Shown: positions 7,565 to 15,853 of the stretch, piece after piece
Layout: every line of letters begins with the position of its first letter
Position numbering within the stretch: position 1 is the stretch's first letter
From: Lentisphaeria bacterium UBA7640
GTDB lineage: Bacteria > Verrucomicrobiota > Lentisphaeria > Victivallales > Victivallaceae
Length of the DNA: 22,289 bases
Direction: 5' to 3'
Assembly (NCBI GenBank): GCA_002483765.1
Contig: DLIO01000124.1
Coordinates: 1-22,289, forward strand
Notes under the pieces: model-generated
Told to the model about the DNA's origin: nothing
What the model saw: the letters and a program-made list of their open reading frames with translations, nothing else
Databases searched by the model: none
Program-made: the position numbers and the translations under genes

Positions 7565-7693
7565 TAAACACCGAGCCACAAAGCCACAGAGAGAAGAAAA
7601 GAGAATTTTAGCCATTCTATGTTTTTGGCTCACACTTTTTTGAACAAACTTCCTCCCATCTAATTCCTCTGCGCCTCCGTGACTCTGTGTTAA
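7565..7693. mobile_element. MITE-like inverted-repeat element, copy 2
   Basis: This 129-bp segment has inverted-repeat ends: TAAACACCGAGCCACAAAG onward at 7565 and ...CCGTGACTCTGTGTTAA ending at 7693, about 19 of 27 end positions pairing. Its centre (AGAAAAGAGAATTTTAGCC, ATTCTATG, GAACAAACTTC) is the reverse complement of the centre of copy 1 at 2152-2247 with scattered differences. The end regions are longer here: an extra CCACAGAG/CTCTGCG block extends each arm. It lies downstream of the - strand glycosyltransferase operon and may act as its transcription end. Confidence 0.65.
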
Positions 7694-7762
7694 TATTCCC
7701 TTTTCCCTTTTCAGTTAATCATCCACGTTTATGCGTCTTCCCACATATACTATAGAACAATA

Positions 7763-8845
7763 TTATAACTTCAAAAGGTTCTTAATCTCTGCAATGAAAC
7801 GTTGCTGCGAAAAAATGTTAGTGTGTGATCTTATTTTGTCAGTATCGAATACTTCTCGCATATTTTCGAATTTATCTATTGCCGAGTTTAGCGATTCAGC
7901 ACTTTGTTTGTTGAAGAATAGCCCAGTTTCACCATCAATCACGGTTTCCAAAGCCCCTCCTGCAGCGTAAGCAATAACGGGTGTGCCTGTTGCTTGGGCC
8001 TCCAAAGGGACAATACCAAAGTCTTCAACTCCTGGGAAAATCAATGCTTGTGCATTGCTATAAAGATCGCGTAATTCTTCATCACTAACCCGGCCTTTGA
8101 ATGTGATATTTCCTTTCGCTATCGATTTTAAATAATCTAATTCTTCCCCAATCCCAGAAATAACTAGTTTTCTGCCATTACTGTTAAATGCTTCTATTGT
8201 AATATCAGGGCGTTTATACTTAACGAGTTCTCCTGCCATTAAATAATAATCACTCTGGTTATTAACAACTTCTTTTTGAAAAAACTCGACATCAGTTGGG
8301 GGATATATAACTTGGGCATCACGGCCATAAATACGTTGAACGCGTTCTTTAACGAAATTTGAATTTACAATGAAAGCATCAACACTTTTTGACGAAAGTA
8401 GATCCTGTTTCCGCAAATATTTTTTTAATAAACGCATGACGATTTTTTTATGAAATGGTGCACACTTATAATAATCATCAAACATGTCCCATACGTAACG
8501 TGCGGGAGTATGACAGTAGCAAATATGTGTAGTTTTATCTGGTTTTTTTATCCCCTTGATCGGCCCTGATTCGCTACTGATTATTAAATCATATCCTTCT
8601 AAATTAAATCCTCTGGATGCTTTGAACATTAAGGGCATATAATTCTTATATAATTTCTGAGCAAATGGTAGCTTGCTGATGAACGAGCTATAAACTTTAT
8701 GCTTTAAAAAATATATTTGCTTTATATCTGGAGAAATAACATGAGTAAATATATCCGCATCTGGGAATATTTTGCATAACTCTAGCAGTACTTTTTCGCC
8801 ACCGCGAATATTAGTTAACCAATAATGAAGTAAGGCTACTTTCAT
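7763..8845 (-). CDS. Glycosyltransferase family 4 (GT-B fold)
   Basis: This is a cytoplasmic or membrane-associated retaining glycosyltransferase, probably adding a hexose from a nucleotide sugar to the lipid-linked repeat. The 360-residue product has the GT4 layout: an N-terminal acceptor domain starting KVALLHYWLTNIRGGEKVL (residues 2-20), the HTPARYVWD segment at 112-120 found in WbaZ/mannosyltransferase-like members, the donor-site K211 in KYKRPD, and the EX7E motif E274...E282 (PGVEDFGIVPLEAQ). Its ATG overlaps the stop of the upstream WbaP-like gene by one base (TAATG), so translation is coupled. It is the last gene of this unit and is followed by the repeat element at 7565. The sugar and linkage cannot be told from sequence. 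Confidence 0.85.
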   Translation of the reverse strand: MKVALLHYWLTNIRGGEKVLLELCKIFPDADIFTHVISPDIKQIYFLKHKVYSSFISKLPFAQKLYKNYMPLMFKASRGFNLEGYDLIISSESGPIKGIKKPDKTTHICYCHTPARYVWDMFDDYYKCAPFHKKIVMRLLKKYLRKQDLLSSKSVDAFIVNSNFVKERVQRIYGRDAQVIYPPTDVEFFQKEVVNNQSDYYLMAGELVKYKRPDITIEAFNSNGRKLVISGIGEELDYLKSIAKGNITFKGRVSDEELRDLYSNAQALIFPGVEDFGIVPLEAQATGTPVIAYAAGGALETVIDGETGLFFNKQSAESLNSAIDKFENMREVFDTDKIRSHTNIFSQQRFIAEIKNLLKL

Positions 8846-10251
8846 TAATAAGCTCCTTTACAGAAGAATACCTCTCTTACTGTTTTTAAAAGAATAAAAA
8901 GGTCCAGCCAGACATTCCAATTCATGAGATAATAACAATCGAGTTCAACGCGATCTTCATAATCAAGTTCACTGCGTCCAGAGACTTGCCAGAGACCAGT
9001 TATGCCAGGTTTTACTGCCGAAACCATTTCATACTTATCACCGTAATATTGTCTTTCCGCCTCGACAATCGGACGTGGTCCAATTAGACTCATATCTCCC
9101 TTTAAGACATTTATTAATTGTGGAAGTTCATCAAGGCTGGTACGGCGCAATAAATTTCCCCACCATGTAATTCTGGGATCATTTTTCAGTTTAAAAGTTT
9201 CTTGCCATTCTTTTTTAGCTTCGGGATTACTTTCCAGATACTGTTCTAGATATTTATCCGCTCCCATTCTCATGGTGCGGAACTTATACACGAAAAATAT
9301 TTTGCCATTTACGCCAAGACGTTGAGCTTTGTAAAATATCGATCCTTTGGAGGTTAATTTTATTGTTAATGCGCAAAAGATCATTACTGGCATCGCTACG
9401 ATTGTTACTAATAACGCAAGAAAATAGTCCATGGTTCCCTTGACTATTAACAAAGATTTCAACATTAAGTTGCACTTAACTTCAAGGCCGAGAATGCCCC
9501 CAATGTCATAAGCGTAAACCCAGCCCACAGAAAACATGGTGCTGTCGGGGATAATCAGAATATGTTTAAAACTTCTAGAATATTCTTTTAATTTATCCAT
9601 GATAATATTCATGGGCAAGCACATAATGATATAATCTGCGTTGAGTGCTTTTGAATTTTCTTTTAATTTGTTAAGAGTTCCTATTACTGGCAATTCTTCA
9701 ATGATAGAGTCATGGAGTTTTCGGTTGTCATCGACAAAGCCAACAGGAGTTATTCCGAGATATTTGCTTTTATTCAACAATCTAGCTGTTTTTATTCCAG
9801 TTTTTCCAGCTCCCATGATTATAGCTCTGACATTTCCAAAATTATATCGCTTAAAAATGCTACGTAAGAACCAACGACACATAATGGCCGTTAAAATACA
9901 AAGCGGCCAACTAATAATAAAAACTACTCGTGAATAGACCTCGGTTTCTTTACTGATAAATAAAAACAATAAGAGTCCACAGAATACACTAGTAACAGAA
10001 TAAAATATTCTACGTAACTCTTCTGCTGGACCTACAGATGCGCCGGGATAGAACATTGTTCCATGATAGAGTCGCGCGACTTCGTTAATCAATATAAAGA
10101 GCAATCCCAATGGCCATATTTTTAGATATGTAACTATTTCATAATCGGCACCACCATATAGTTTATATAAATACGTGATCAGTAAAAAAACTCCCATAAA
10201 AGAGAGGTAGTCTCCAAGCATCAGGAAAAATATACGCAAATAAACTTTCAT
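8845..10251 (-). CDS. Polyprenyl-phosphate hexose-1-phosphate transferase (WbaP-like)
   Basis: This enzyme should start repeat-unit synthesis by moving a sugar-1-phosphate from UDP-sugar to undecaprenyl phosphate at the inner membrane. The 468-residue product has N-terminal membrane helices (about 5-30, 43-60, 85-100, 108-130), a Rossmann-like CoA_binding_3 segment (VRAIIMGAGKTGIKTA, 141-156), a further membrane helix (about 275-295) and the C-terminal catalytic domain. That domain shows KFRTM 323-327, the catalytic Asp-Glu in SLDELPQL 372-379, GPRP 391-394 and GLWQVSGR 419-426. The open frame extends to a GTG at 10302, but ATG 10251 has AGGAG (10265-10269) upstream and begins at the expected membrane segment, so I chose it. 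It is translationally coupled to the GT4 gene. The sugar (Gal-1-P, GlcNAc-1-P or other) is not determined. Confidence 0.87.
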   Translation of the reverse strand: MKVYLRIFFLMLGDYLSFMGVFLLITYLYKLYGGADYEIVTYLKIWPLGLLFILINEVARLYHGTMFYPGASVGPAEELRRIFYSVTSVFCGLLLFLFISKETEVYSRVVFIISWPLCILTAIMCRWFLRSIFKRYNFGNVRAIIMGAGKTGIKTARLLNKSKYLGITPVGFVDDNRKLHDSIIEELPVIGTLNKLKENSKALNADYIIMCLPMNIIMDKLKEYSRSFKHILIIPDSTMFSVGWVYAYDIGGILGLEVKCNLMLKSLLIVKGTMDYFLALLVTIVAMPVMIFCALTIKLTSKGSIFYKAQRLGVNGKIFFVYKFRTMRMGADKYLEQYLESNPEAKKEWQETFKLKNDPRITWWGNLLRRTSLDELPQLINVLKGDMSLIGPRPIVEAERQYYGDKYEMVSAVKPGITGLWQVSGRSELDYEDRVELDCYYLMNWNVWLDLFILLKTVREVFFCKGAY

Positions 10252-10300
10252 TAATAGTACTTCACTCCTAAAATTATATAGCCAAATTATTCTCAATTTC

Positions 10301-10339
10301 ACTTGAATAATAGTACTTTAAATACTAGACTATTCAAGT
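10301..10339. promoter_or_regulatory. Imperfect palindrome between divergent polysaccharide genes
   Basis: ACTTGAATA (10301-10309) pairs exactly with TATTCAAGT (10331-10339), and TAGTA (10311-10315) pairs with TACTA (10323-10327). It sits midway in the intergenic region between the WbaP-like gene and the GT-C gene, where a shared operator would be expected. The string TAATAGTACTT also occurs again at about 10252-10262 next to the WbaP-like start. Confidence 0.4.
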
Positions 10340-10385
10340 ATAAACCAATATAATTACGCAAGGATTTAAATACAGAGGATCATCG

Positions 10386-12017
10386 GTGAACAAAAAATAT
10401 TCTTTCCTAACAAATGTACATGTAGTGTTCTTTTTAGCGGCTTTGGTGGGCTTACCGCTACTTTTTCAATATAACCCTACCAATGACTGTGCAATGCGTT
10501 ATGCGCCAATGGCGGAAGCATTTAGTGTCGGTGATTTTAATATGGCATTTCATTCAAGGTTTTTGCCACTCTATACAATATTAACCGGGTCGGTTTGTTT
10601 TTTATTAAAATGTTCCGGTTACTTTGCCTGTAAATTTGTTTGTTGGTTAGCATTTTCATTATCTGTATACCCACTATTCTATTCTGTGAAGCTGGTCAGT
10701 GGCAAAAAGACGATTGCGCTGATTTCTTCGTACTTATTAGTTTTCTGTTATCCTCTTATCGCATTTATCGGTGGAGGAACTAGAGCTAATCTGAAAAGTT
10801 TTTTGATTCTTTGTCTGGCATGGGCATTTCTCGGAAGTTGGAAATATGATAAGTTAAAATACCTGCTTTGGGCTGCTGTTTTTGCGGCGCTTTTGACTCT
10901 TACGAGGGGTGACATTGCATTATATGCAGTCATTGTTATCGGAACACTTATCATCAAGCAGATGCTTAGTAATAAAATAAAATTCATCTATAGACCGGTT
11001 CTCGCAGGGTTGTTTTTTGTGGCCATACTTTTTCCATGGCTATGTTTTCAGTATAATAATATAGGATATCCTGTCCCAGAAACGCGACATGGCATGCTTT
11101 TGCATAAAATGTCAAAAAAACTCCTTGCGATAACATTATTACACAACAAAGACTCTAAGTATGATATTGTCACTGGTAATGCAAATCCAATTTCCGGAAA
11201 ATCAGAGGAGGCTTCAGTTTTACAAGTGCAGACACGCGATATTGAAACATTGCCGACTTTGGGCTATCGCGAAGATGATGATACTCTATCTCAAAATTTC
11301 GTCAAATTTCTCAAAGGCATGTTTCCTTTCTACATGATATTAGCAATTATAGGTATTGTTTTAAGAGTTAAAGAAAAATCATGGAACAGATTTGATACCA
11401 TATTATTGTCGCTGTTTTTAGGACACACGGTCTTAGTGATAGCGCAGGTCTGGATTGCGGATCACCGGCTATATGTTTCTCAACGCTATATCCAGCCGAC
11501 GATCCCACTTTATTTTATATGGGTAGCCACGGCATTGCTTTATCTTTATGAAAAGTTTAAAGATATCTGGAATGGAAGGTTTAAATATTTATTATTTTTT
11601 ACCGCCCTAGTGATTATTATGGTTTTGTTGCAGCAAGGTTATAAAGACGTAATCAGGGAAAACATTACCAGGCGGGCATGGACGCAAGACCTTAAAGAGA
11701 TATCAAAAATCATAAATAAGCAAAATCTACTTCGTATATACGGTCAGCATACAGCATTGACCTGCAATTTTAATGTTTCTCCAGCGATAATGACGAGCGA
11801 AACAGTAATCGGTTATTACAGCCGTTGTAAGGTCATCTCTCTGAAATCTGCACAGCAAAATACGGGAGCGATAAATAAGTTAATAGCGGGTGGCGCTATT
11901 CATTTCATCGCAATACGCCATAAAGACGCAGATGACTTCCCTGCCTTAAGCAACGAAACTCAAGCCAAAGAAGTATATCGAGGTAAACGATATACCCTTT
12001 GGATTACAAAACTTTAA
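10386..12017 (+). CDS. Polytopic membrane glycosyltransferase-like protein (GT-C / family 39 type)
   Basis: This is probably an inner-membrane GT-C enzyme that uses a polyprenyl-phosphate sugar on the periplasmic side. The 543-residue product starts with a membrane helix (about 11-28), followed by a loop with D34 and RYAPMAEAFSVGDF (38-51). This resembles the first-loop acidic motif of the PMT/ArnT group. About ten more hydrophobic helices follow to residue 425, and a soluble C-terminal region of about 120 residues ends the protein. The start is GTG 10386 with AGAGGA 6 nt upstream. It is the only + strand gene of the polysaccharide block and converges on gmd with a 4-nt stop overlap (12014-12017). 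Substrate is unknown, and a polymerase or ligase role is an alternative. Confidence in the membrane glycosyltransferase assignment is moderate. Confidence 0.65.
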   Translation: MNKKYSFLTNVHVVFFLAALVGLPLLFQYNPTNDCAMRYAPMAEAFSVGDFNMAFHSRFLPLYTILTGSVCFLLKCSGYFACKFVCWLAFSLSVYPLFYSVKLVSGKKTIALISSYLLVFCYPLIAFIGGGTRANLKSFLILCLAWAFLGSWKYDKLKYLLWAAVFAALLTLTRGDIALYAVIVIGTLIIKQMLSNKIKFIYRPVLAGLFFVAILFPWLCFQYNNIGYPVPETRHGMLLHKMSKKLLAITLLHNKDSKYDIVTGNANPISGKSEEASVLQVQTRDIETLPTLGYREDDDTLSQNFVKFLKGMFPFYMILAIIGIVLRVKEKSWNRFDTILLSLFLGHTVLVIAQVWIADHRLYVSQRYIQPTIPLYFIWVATALLYLYEKFKDIWNGRFKYLLFFTALVIIMVLLQQGYKDVIRENITRRAWTQDLKEISKIINKQNLLRIYGQHTALTCNFNVSPAIMTSETVIGYYSRCKVISLKSAQQNTGAINKLIAGGAIHFIAIRHKDADDFPALSNETQAKEVYRGKRYTLWITKL

Positions 12018-13117
12018 TCATCTGAAAAAGATTGATTGATCTTAAACCCCTTGCTGTGGCATAGTTCGTCACGCTCAGCTATTTTTAAATCTTCACGTAC
12101 CATTTCCGCCACGAGCGCATCAAGAGATGTTTTGGGCACCCATCCAAGTTTTTCTTTGGCTTTTGACGGATCTCCGAGAAGAGATTCAACCTCGCACGGA
12201 CGGAAATATGCAGGATCAACCTCCACTAGGCATTTCCCATTCTTGGCATCATAACCTTTTTCGTTAATACCTTTTCCTTCCCAACGAATTTGGATGCCAG
12301 CTTCTTTCGCCGCAAAATCGACAAATTGACGGACTGTATGTTGAACGCCTGTAGCAATAACAAAATCTTCGGGCTCATCTTGTTGAAGCATTAACCACAT
12401 CATTTCAACATAGTCTTTTGCGTGCCCCCAGTCGCGCAGAGAATCTAGGTTGCCAAGATACAACTTCTCCTGTAAACCAAGTTTAATTCTGGCAATAGCT
12501 CTTGTTATTTTGCGAGTAACAAAAGTTTCACCGCGGCGCGGTGATTCGTGATTGAACAAAATACCGTTGCAAGCATATATTCCATAAGATTCACGATAGT
12601 TGACCGTAATCCAGTAAGCATACATCTTAGCAACGCCATAAGGTGATCTCGGATAAAAGGGAGTAGTCTCTTTTTGTGGGACTTCTTGAACTTTACCATA
12701 AAGTTCTGATGTCGATGCTTGATAAATTTTAGTTTTCTTTTCAAGACCAAGCAATCTAATCGCTTCAAGAAGGCGCATAGTTCCAAGGCCGTCGATATCA
12801 GCGGTATACTCAGGTGCATCAAAAGATACTTTGACATGGCTTTGTGCGCCCAAATTATAGATTTCATCTGGTTGAGTTTCTTTGACCAGCCTTATCAAAT
12901 TAGTAGAATCAGAAAGATCTCCATAATGTAAAATGAAATTGCGGTCCTTCGTATGACAATCCTGATATAATGCGTCAATGCGCTCAGTATTAAATGATGA
13001 CGAACGACGCTTTATTCCATGTACAATATACCCTTTTGACAGTAAAAACTCTGCTAAATACGATCCATCTTGCCCTGTAATTCCGGTAATTAATGCACTT
13101 TTCTTAATTTTATTCAT
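12014..13117 (-). CDS. gmd: GDP-mannose 4,6-dehydratase
   Basis: This cytoplasmic enzyme converts GDP-mannose to GDP-4-keto-6-deoxymannose, the precursor of GDP-fucose, GDP-rhamnose, GDP-colitose or GDP-perosamine. The 367-residue short-chain dehydrogenase has the NADP-binding TGITGQDG (11-18), the conserved RRSSSFNTERID segment (37-48), and catalytic T136, E138, Y160 and K164 (STSELYG and YGVAK). These are offset by four from the E. coli enzyme. The NHESPRRGETFVTRKI stretch (189-204) is diagnostic of Gmd. A strong AGAAGGA ribosome site lies 5 nt upstream of the ATG (13123-13129). No fcl/wcaG, rmd or per gene follows in this window, so the final sugar is not known. Confidence 0.93.
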   Translation of the reverse strand: MNKIKKSALITGITGQDGSYLAEFLLSKGYIVHGIKRRSSSFNTERIDALYQDCHTKDRNFILHYGDLSDSTNLIRLVKETQPDEIYNLGAQSHVKVSFDAPEYTADIDGLGTMRLLEAIRLLGLEKKTKIYQASTSELYGKVQEVPQKETTPFYPRSPYGVAKMYAYWITVNYRESYGIYACNGILFNHESPRRGETFVTRKITRAIARIKLGLQEKLYLGNLDSLRDWGHAKDYVEMMWLMLQQDEPEDFVIATGVQHTVRQFVDFAAKEAGIQIRWEGKGINEKGYDAKNGKCLVEVDPAYFRPCEVESLLGDPSKAKEKLGWVPKTSLDALVAEMVREDLKIAERDELCHSKGFKINQSFSDD

Positions 13118-13305
13118 GTTTATCCTTCTAGTTTAATTATTTCAAAAACGTTTTACCAATTTACGACTCGCTATAGAGTTAATTATTATGCAATTGATTT
13201 CCTCTGCTAATTTATATTTACCTCCATTTTACATCCACCTTAACTATCTATTTCTACATATATCAAAACTTCCTTTCTATTAAAATTGTGTACTTGTAAA
13301 CCTTA

Positions 13306-14376
13306 TTATTTTTCGGGAATACTGCTTCTCGGATAAACAATAATCTTTTCAAGCTTTAATTTTTTGGTTCTACGCAAAATCATAAAATCATAAGCCATAA
13401 TCATTCTGAATTTTCTATCGCATATATTTTTCAATCTAATGAAATTAAATGAAAATTCAAATAAAAATAATGGATGTCTAACTAAAGCTTTAAGTGAACA
13501 ATTTAAAGCATGAATTGTATTCCTTTTTCGTTTAGCAGGCAGTAATATTTCTTTAAAAGAGATCAACTTAAAAATCTTAGTTGCTTCCGTAAGAACTTCA
13601 TGGTTCTCTAGTGAGTTAATTGCCACCCGAGCCATTTTACTCATTAAAAGAAAGTTTTCATCTATCTTATCAGCCGTAGAGATTGAAGTTGCTTGGTTAG
13701 AGTGAATTCGCCATGATGCAAGTTTTTCTGGTAGGAAGATTATATTGGCATGTAATGATGCTCTTAAGCCCCATAAATAGTCAGCACTACTACCAAAGTC
13801 GATAGGAAATAGTCCTGTTTCTTCAAAAAGTTTTCTTCTTATTAATAACTGTGTTAAAGACGTATACACAGTTTTGCCTCCTAAGTGCGAATAAAAATCA
13901 TGAGGGGCCATCCTGATATGTTCAACATCTCTAGGAAAATTTACATGCCAAAAATGTGGAATATATTGTGGGTTCTCCTTTAATATTTCACGACCAGATT
14001 CATCGATCAACTCTAGAACTGAATCACAAATATCACATTCAGGATTTTTTTCTAATGCTTTAACCATCTTTTCTAAACAGTTGTTCTTCATTAAATCGTC
14101 ACTCGTTGCAATATACACATATTCACCATGGGCTTTCTCTATGCAACAATTCCAAGCTTTATAGAGACCTAAGGGAACTTGATTAACGGACACTTTGGGA
14201 TTTATATCTGATAAAGATGAAAGAATTTCTTTTGTCCCATCTGTAGAGTCGCTATCTCCCACGATCAACTCCCAGTTGGTATATGTTTGTTTCAAAATTG
14301 AGTCTATACGCTCTACTAAAAACTCACTAGAATTTAGTGTGGGCAATATTATTGAGACTAACGGACTGGTTTTCAT
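13306..14376 (-). CDS. Glycosyltransferase family 2
   Basis: This is an inverting GT-A glycosyltransferase of the polysaccharide pathway, acting at the cytoplasmic face. Of 356 residues, the first 110 carry the fold: PLVSIILPTLNSSEFL (5-20), DSDSTDGT (41-48) for the nucleotide, and the metal-binding TSDDL (91-95). A later GSSADYLWGLR segment (about 203-213) fits the catalytic-base region. The C-terminal third is basic with amphipathic helices and probably binds the membrane or acceptor. The gene is AT-rich compared with gmd. The ATG at 14376 has AAGGAAA about 12 nt upstream. Its first 50 nt overlap the end of a glycosyltransferase-like remnant. The donor sugar cannot be told. Confidence 0.8.
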   Translation of the reverse strand: MKTSPLVSIILPTLNSSEFLVERIDSILKQTYTNWELIVGDSDSTDGTKEILSSLSDINPKVSVNQVPLGLYKAWNCCIEKAHGEYVYIATSDDLMKNNCLEKMVKALEKNPECDICDSVLELIDESGREILKENPQYIPHFWHVNFPRDVEHIRMAPHDFYSHLGGKTVYTSLTQLLIRRKLFEETGLFPIDFGSSADYLWGLRASLHANIIFLPEKLASWRIHSNQATSISTADKIDENFLLMSKMARVAINSLENHEVLTEATKIFKLISFKEILLPAKRKRNTIHALNCSLKALVRHPLFLFEFSFNFIRLKNICDRKFRMIMAYDFMILRRTKKLKLEKIIVYPRSSIPEK

Positions 14377-14473
14377 TATTTTTAAATATTTCCTTATAAA
14401 GGTTCATAAAATTTCTTGCCAGCACTGAAATATCACATTCTGTAATGGCGATTTCGCAATATTTCATACTCAT
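14327..14473 (-). pseudogene. Probable C-terminal remnant of a GT4 glycosyltransferase
   Basis: A frame of 48 codons on the - strand ends inside the 5' end of the GT2 gene. It encodes KYCEIAITECDISVLARNF (residues 4-22) followed by MNLYKEIFKNNE. This resembles the last helix pair of family 4 transferases, which often ends in a pattern like 'A..F....LYKE.L'. The frame is closed upstream by TAA and has no Shine-Dalgarno before its ATG, so I read it as the tail left when the rest of the gene was lost. The IS630 element lies only about 240 nt upstream. The 241 nt between this and the IS element (14474-14714) hold no credible + strand gene. Confidence 0.35.
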
Positions 14474-14714
14474 TTTAAAACTTTTGTTTTAAGCGTTATT
14501 TGTTTCGTTTTTTTGATGAAAATGGTTGCTTCAAGTAATATGCTATGGTTTTCATGTTTTTCAAAATTTACAAAGGAAAAAAGGAAGATAGATATTATGC
14601 TGTAAGTCCGTTAAATTGGATATATATGTTTAATATTTCCAGTTTGCTGCAGAAGGTCATAAATAGCAGGATAAGAGGTGTAGTTGGGCTTAGCTTCTTC
14701 TATAACTCTAATTA

Positions 14715-14738
14715 TACTTTAAACGGCTGAGATTTTAA
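14715..14738. repeat. Terminal inverted repeat of IS630 element (left)
   Basis: TACTTTAAACGGCTGAGAT and onward to TTAA at 14738 is the left end. It differs from the right end at 3 of 24 positions. The transposase stop codon TAA (14719-14721) lies inside it. Confidence 0.9.
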
Positions 14739-15249
14739 TGTTTTCAAAACTCTGAAACTCGCATGTCAGCAGTGTTTCCAATTCTTGCATTACCTTTGCG
14801 CTTCTATTCTCTAGACACTCCATAATAGCTCCTTTAAACTTTTCGAATTTATCATAATATTTGGAATAAAGACAGGTCTTTTTTACAAATTTCCATAGAC
14901 GTTCAATTAAGTTTAAGTTTGGCGAATAAGATGGCAAAAAAAGTAATTCAACCCCAACTGCTTTTGCATATTCCACCACTACTTCACATCTTTGATATCT
15001 AGCATTATCAAGAACCACAGTAATCGGCATATTATCGCATTTCCGTACGGCTAATTTAGCAAGCATTGCGCAAACCGATTCTCCATTAATGTATTGCTCA
15101 TTGCTCACTGTGACAATTTCCTTCGTTATTGCGTTGAGCGCGCCTAGAACGTTATAACGACTTCTGCCGGACGGAGATGGAATAAAAATTCGTTCTTGAG
15201 ACCAAACCATGCCTAAGTACGCTTGGTGGACGAAGTGGGCGGCATCCAT
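14719..15249 (-). CDS. IS630 transposase, downstream frame (DDE catalytic part)
   Basis: This is the catalytic half of the transposase, 176 residues if begun at its ATG. The three acidic catalytic positions are present: D in MDAAHFVH (residue 2), D in ITVVLDNARY (residue 81) and E in PSYSPNLNLIERLW (residue 115). The internal SGRSRYNVLGA segment is typical of this IS630 subgroup. There is no ribosome site of its own before the ATG at 15249, which falls right after a T9 run. It is therefore most likely expressed only as a fusion with the upstream frame by -1 frameshifting, giving a protein of about 352 residues. Confidence 0.88.
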   Translation of the reverse strand: MDAAHFVHQAYLGMVWSQERIFIPSPSGRSRYNVLGALNAITKEIVTVSNEQYINGESVCAMLAKLAVRKCDNMPITVVLDNARYQRCEVVVEYAKAVGVELLFLPSYSPNLNLIERLWKFVKKTCLYSKYYDKFEKFKGAIMECLENRSAKVMQELETLLTCEFQSFENIKISAV

Positions 15250-15776
15250 AAAAAAAAATCCCTTTTGCCTTGCTCTGCTTCTTTTATTCTTGGCAGAAGC
15301 TCTTTTTCCGTAAACTCTTTTTGTTCTTCAATCTTTTCTTTATTAACAGCCTTACCAGGGATACTGCCAACTTTCCGATATTTGAATCCTATTGCCTTCA
15401 AAAATTCTCTGACTTGCGTCAAACAACGTTTAATCTCTGTTTTTTCTTCTATAATAGCTTGCGCTTCTGTGGCTGAGCGTGGGGGGTTTTTGCGCAGGTA
15501 ATCCTCCAAACTTTCGGCATAAGGGGCAAGTAAATTTTCTTTCCCCTTGTACAGATTAAACTTTATGCGAGTTATTCCGCCTTCATTATATTGCTTGAGA
15601 TACTCCACTAATGTAACGTTTGAAATTTTGCATAATTTGCAAATCATTTTGTGTGATAAACCATGACTTTTTAAATATAAAACTTCAAGTTTTCTTTGAA
15701 CTCGCGGCTCAGGATAATGAAATCTTTCATGCTCAAGCTCTTTAATCTGGTCATCTGTAAATTCAATTTTAATCAT
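15213..15776 (-). CDS. IS630 transposase, upstream frame (DNA-binding part)
   Basis: This is the N-terminal half of the transposase, with 187 residues before its own stop. Residues 5-60 form a helix-turn-helix (ELEHERFHYPEPRVQRKLEV, then GLSHKMICKLCKISNVTLVEYL), and a second winged-helix region follows at about 75-135, as usual in IS630 proteins. It ends in a short out-of-frame tail (FFLWMPPTSSTKRT) after the T9 run. A GGAG 6 nt before ATG 15776 gives a good start. Alone it would be able to bind the ends but not cut, so it might act as a regulator. Confidence 0.85.
   Translation of the reverse strand: MIKIEFTDDQIKELEHERFHYPEPRVQRKLEVLYLKSHGLSHKMICKLCKISNVTLVEYLKQYNEGGITRIKFNLYKGKENLLAPYAESLEDYLRKNPPRSATEAQAIIEEKTEIKRCLTQVREFLKAIGFKYRKVGSIPGKAVNKEKIEEQKEFTEKELLPRIKEAEQGKRDFFLWMPPTSSTKRT
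15250..15258 (-). promoter_or_regulatory. Probable -1 ribosomal frameshift site (T9 run) in the IS630 transposase
   Basis: On the - strand GAT TTT TTT TTA TGG can slip back one base on nine T residues into the frame that begins FFF-MDAAH. The two frames overlap here by 37 nt, and the shift rejoins the DNA-binding and DDE halves at the place where intact relatives have them fused. A real mutation or a homopolymer sequencing error in the run is the alternative. Confidence 0.6.
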
Positions 15777-15829
15777 TTTCTACTCCAGCTTTTTAAAATT
15801 TAAAGATGAAAGCAACATAGCATTATATG

Positions 15830-15853
15830 TTAAGATTTCAACCGTTTAAAGTA
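15830..15853. repeat. Terminal inverted repeat of IS630 element (right)
   Basis: The - strand reading from 15853 is TACTTTAAACGGTTGAAAT then CTTAA. It matches the left end at 21 of 24 positions and is followed outside by TA. Confidence 0.9.

Larger units (their letters stand above)
14715..15853 (-). mobile_element. IS630-family insertion sequence, complete, 1,139 bp
   Basis: Both ends carry matching inverted repeats beginning TACTTTAAACGG (24 nt, 21 identical) at 14715-14738 and 15830-15853. TA dinucleotides directly outside (14713-14714 and 15854-15855) are the target duplication typical of this Tc1/mariner-related family. Inside are two overlapping frames on the - strand that together give a DDE transposase. 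Size, TA target and gene layout all fit IS630. It sits between two GT2 genes and has probably split a longer polysaccharide operon. Confidence 0.92.

Noticed and set aside
13118..13305. Protein-like 28-codon stretch (KYKLAEEINCIIINSIASRK) upstream of gmd
   Set aside because: Too short, no start codon, and likely by chance at this AT content; noted only because other remnants exist nearby.
14545..14730. 61-codon + strand frame left of the IS element
   Set aside because: No ribosome site, ends inside the IS end, and composition is that of AT-rich intergenic DNA; the opposite strand gives a better reading.
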